Source of the DNA: Nematostella vectensis
Lineage: Eukaryota > Cnidaria > Anthozoa > Actiniaria > Edwardsiidae
DNA length: 60,000 bases
Direction of reading: 5' to 3'
Assembly (NCBI RefSeq): GCF_932526225.1
Contig: NC_064042.1
Span: 15,079,040 to 15,139,039 of the forward strand
Positions 57,801 to 60,000 of this stretch are shown one piece after another; positions within the stretch are counted from its first letter, which is position 1, and each line of letters begins with the position of its first letter. The notes below the pieces were generated by a model, which had not been told where the DNA came from, did no database searches, and saw only the letters and a program-made list of their open reading frames with translations. The position numbers and the translations under genes are program-made.

Positions 57801-59593
57801 AGCACCAAGAAGAACTCGAGACGCTAAAGGATAGAACATTGAAGGTTGAAAGGGAGCTTAGGGATTCGCAACAAGAAAACATCAAAATGAACATTGAAAA
57901 CTCGAAACTCTCTAGAAAAGTCAGCAGCCTTGAATCATCCGTAGAAATATTTGAAAAGGATAAAAAGAACCTGAGGACAACTGTTATAGAAGCCACAAGC
58001 AAATTATCAAAAATGGGTACGGAATTGGAGAATGAGAAAAGAGAGAACGAAGCCTTTCGTGTCGAAGTGAAGGATTTAATGAAAAGGCTAACAGAGAGTA
58101 GAGAAGAGATTTTAAAACTCAATCAACAGGTCGTCGAGCAAACGGTCCTTGCCGATCGTAGAAAAACTGAGCTCACAAAGTTGGACGCTGAACTCCAACA
58201 ACACAAAACACTGACGGCGTACAAGGATAAATATTTCAGTGAATTAAAGGGAAATTTGGCGAAGACAAAAGGAGAGAGTGAAAGATTACGCACCGAGCAG
58301 GAGACACTGAGAGAAGAGTTGTTGGCGTTGCAAAGAAACATCTCGGACTCGGAGATGAAGTATAAGGAAACTCTGCATGAACTTACAAAGACTCAAGAAG
58401 AATTAAGAGCAGCGTCTTCTAAAGCGGCAACTGGTTACGAGAACACAATTTCCGAAATCAAGAAAGAAAAAGACATGCTTTATGATGAGGTGAAACATTT
58501 GAAGGACATACGGGCACAACAACTCGAAGAGATTGAAGAATTGAAAAGACAGATAGAACACATGCGAGATGTACAAAACAACTATCAGAAGGAGCTAGAA
58601 GCCAAGGACGATTCGCTCCATTACCTTCAAGATTCCAAGAAAGAAATGATGCATGAGTTAGAAGACCTGAAAGAGATGTTGCACAAAAAGGAAAACGAAT
58701 TAGCGGAGCAGGCTGAAAGGATAAGAGTATTTGAATCCAACAACTACGGAGATGCTAAAGAATTGTATGAAACATGCAATAAACTAGAAAACGAGATTGG
58801 AACTTTGAGGGAGTCAAGAGAAGTGCTAAGCAAGAAATACACTCAAAGCGTAGCTAAGGAAAAAGAGTTGACGCATCTTGTAGAGACTTTAAGATCGAAC
58901 AAAAAACAGCTTGAATTACTGGTCGAGGAGATGAAGAATGAGTCTATGTTAGTGGAGGAGCAATTAAATGAAAGCCAGTCAGAGTTGGAAACAACAAGAG
59001 AGAGTTGTACTAGCATGAACTCAGATCTAGAGAGAACATGTGATGAGTTACAGATTGCACAAAACGAACTGAAGGAGCTTAGATGCCAGCTGGAGAAGAA
59101 CGAAACTGATAAAGGTCAGCTAGAAGAGGAGCTGATCAAAACTAAAGATGCTTTACTTGAGAAGTATGATGCAATGTTGTCCCTTCAGAGGAGGGTACAA
59201 GAACTTCAATACAAGTGGGACCAGCACGTAGAGGAAATACAGGAGAAAAACACGAGCATCAAAACGCTGAACGATGAGAAAAACAACCTTACGATCGACA
59301 TGGATGCTCTGAGAAACGAAGTGGAAACCTTGAGGAATTCTCTAGACTCGGAGCAAACGGATAAAGCAGAGATTGAAAACGAAAATTTCCAGCTGAAACG
59401 AAAAATAACAGAAGTTGAGGGCAGGTTACATGGAATACTGATGGAGAAGGAGAAATTGAAGGAGTCTATGCTTCATTACCAAAAGAGAATTCTGAAGTTT
59501 AAAGACGATGTTCAGAATTATAGCAAAGAGTACACAAGTCCCAGGGGAAAGAAAGGTGATCCAAATACCCTGATTGAAGATAAACAAGTTTAG
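51885..59593 (+). CDS. Large coiled-coil protein, 1580 aa, four exons
   Basis: The exons are 51885-52028, 53708-54112, 54721-54944 and 55624-59593, all with GT/AG borders; phases 0, 0 and 2 join without a stop. The start MGDEMDALEVEESNSLQF is an acidic, non-helical head. From about residue 30 the protein is almost entirely Glu/Lys/Leu-rich heptad sequence with few prolines and few cysteines. The main breaks are near SSREQHSSGTTE, QHPGTESS and KKTPRKEKTK, plus a short tail SPRGKKGDPNTLIEDKQV. The last exon alone encodes 1322 aa. No motor, kinase, membrane or zinc domain is seen. It is a rod-like structural or tethering protein (centrosomal, ciliary, Golgi or myosin-tail-like); coiled-coil similarity is too generic to name an orthologue. 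Other start exons further upstream cannot be excluded. Confidence 0.85.
53144..53402. mobile_element. MITE with about 20-bp inverted ends
   Basis: AAAGGGGCAGCGTCATGGTA at 53144 is matched in inverse orientation by TACCATGACGCTGCCCCTTT ending at 53402. TTAA follows on the right and TCTA precedes on the left. A degenerate TTAA target site (piggyBac/Kolobok-type) is possible. It lies in intron 1 of the coiled-coil gene and has no ORF of note. Confidence 0.65.
54165..54415. repeat. Duplicated repeat with long poly-G tracts
   Basis: Two adjacent copies share ATGGAAAAAGC, ATTAAAAGATTCCTT (or ATTAGAAGATTCC), AAGAAGTGACCCA and TTTTTGGCCGCCAA, followed by a long poly-G run (54267-54286 and 54374-54392). 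They lie in intron 2 of the coiled-coil gene. A relative sits at 15950-16080. Confidence 0.8.
55388..55555. mobile_element. Mutator-like MITE, 168 bp, with 9-bp target duplication
   Basis: Perfect 47-bp inverted repeats at 55388-55434 and 55509-55555 begin TACCCTGGTTCCAGAGCC. They are flanked by the 9-bp direct repeat GATAAAGCG (55379-55387 and 55556-55564). An extra partial copy of the inner arm (GCTGGCCACTAAATAGAGAG) lies in the centre. It sits in intron 3 of the coiled-coil gene, about 70 bp before exon 4. Confidence 0.92.
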
Positions 59594-60000
59594 CGACCAA
59601 GAAACAAACAACAATCAATAAGTCGTGTTTTTTTTAACATTTAATAGATCCACCAAGATCGACATGTTTTTTTTCAAACCTTCAGGAAAGATTGATACAC
59701 AGTTGGCATTAGTTTTTCTAGGGAAAAGGCTGGTATAGAGAAAGTCAAAATAGACAAAACCTATGGCAGAACTGTGGACCCATCATGGACCAAATCTTAA
59801 GTCAACTGCTTTCCATCAGTGACAAACCTTCTGAGAGACCCAATCTGTCTTGTAATGCACTCTTGACTTTCTCAGGCTCATGTTCATGTGGACCATGCCT
59901 TTTTTTATTCCAAAATAGTATTCAAAGAACTGATAAAGCACAAATGATATGTGCCATCAGTTGCTTATATAGGTAGACTTTCTCAAAGTCCGTTGGTCAG
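59594..60000. other. 3' flank of the coiled-coil gene
   Basis: Presumably 3' UTR. No canonical AATAAA is seen before the window ends, and no other gene. Confidence 0.5.

Noticed and set aside
57132-58341. Minus-strand ORFs of up to 163 codons opposite the coiled-coil exon
   Set aside because: Shadows of the Glu/Lys-rich plus-strand frame (Ser/Phe/Leu-rich antisense).

Overview
The window looks like nuclear DNA of an early-branching animal, most likely a sea anemone such as Nematostella vectensis. The organism call is an inference. It rests on compact metazoan exons with canonical GT..AG introns, an A+T-rich background, SRCR-domain secreted proteins, an amine-receptor-like GPCR, abundant MITEs and very abundant minisatellites. 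There are no prokaryotic features, CRISPR arrays or rRNA genes.

Layout. (1) 1-6978 holds a direct duplication of about 2.9 kb. The copies appear identical apart from the length of one poly-C run, and each carries the same antisense ORF for a basic protein of about 224 aa. The second copy ends in the T-arm of a tRNA-like sequence. (2) 7743-11766 (+) holds the last three exons of a PRKX-type protein kinase; its catalytic exons are not in the window. (3) 11804-12600 is an 800-bp Mutator-like element with 81-bp inverted repeats and a 9-bp target duplication. (4) 15632-42183 holds a divergent (head-to-head) pair of paralogous secreted-protein genes, M on the minus strand (six coding exons, 318 aa) and P on the plus strand (seven coding exons, 348 aa). 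I assembled both exon by exon from splice sites and mutual homology. Each encodes signal peptide - SRCR domain - two tandem four-cysteine WSC-like domains. Their introns are filled with at least eleven unrelated tandem arrays (units 21-66 bp, plus a degenerate repeat of about 140 bp), together about 13 kb or roughly half of the span. Many arrays start at, or include, an exon-intron junction. (5) 42184-47872 is mostly non-coding. (6) 47873-48901 (-) is an intact single-exon class A GPCR. (7) 51885-59593 (+) is a four-exon gene for a 1580-aa coiled-coil protein, 84% of it in one 4-kb final exon with a 168-bp Mutator-like MITE in the preceding intron.

The long ORFs in the minisatellites (up to 1220 aa) are products of repeat periodicity and are not annotated as genes. 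The most unusual signal is the association between tandem arrays and splice junctions in the SRCR pair: a 43-bp array repeats the 3' splice site of M exon 5, a 45-bp array repeats the 5' splice site of P exon 5, and the donor of P exon 6 has two further copies downstream. The PRKX, GPCR and coiled-coil genes show nothing comparable.
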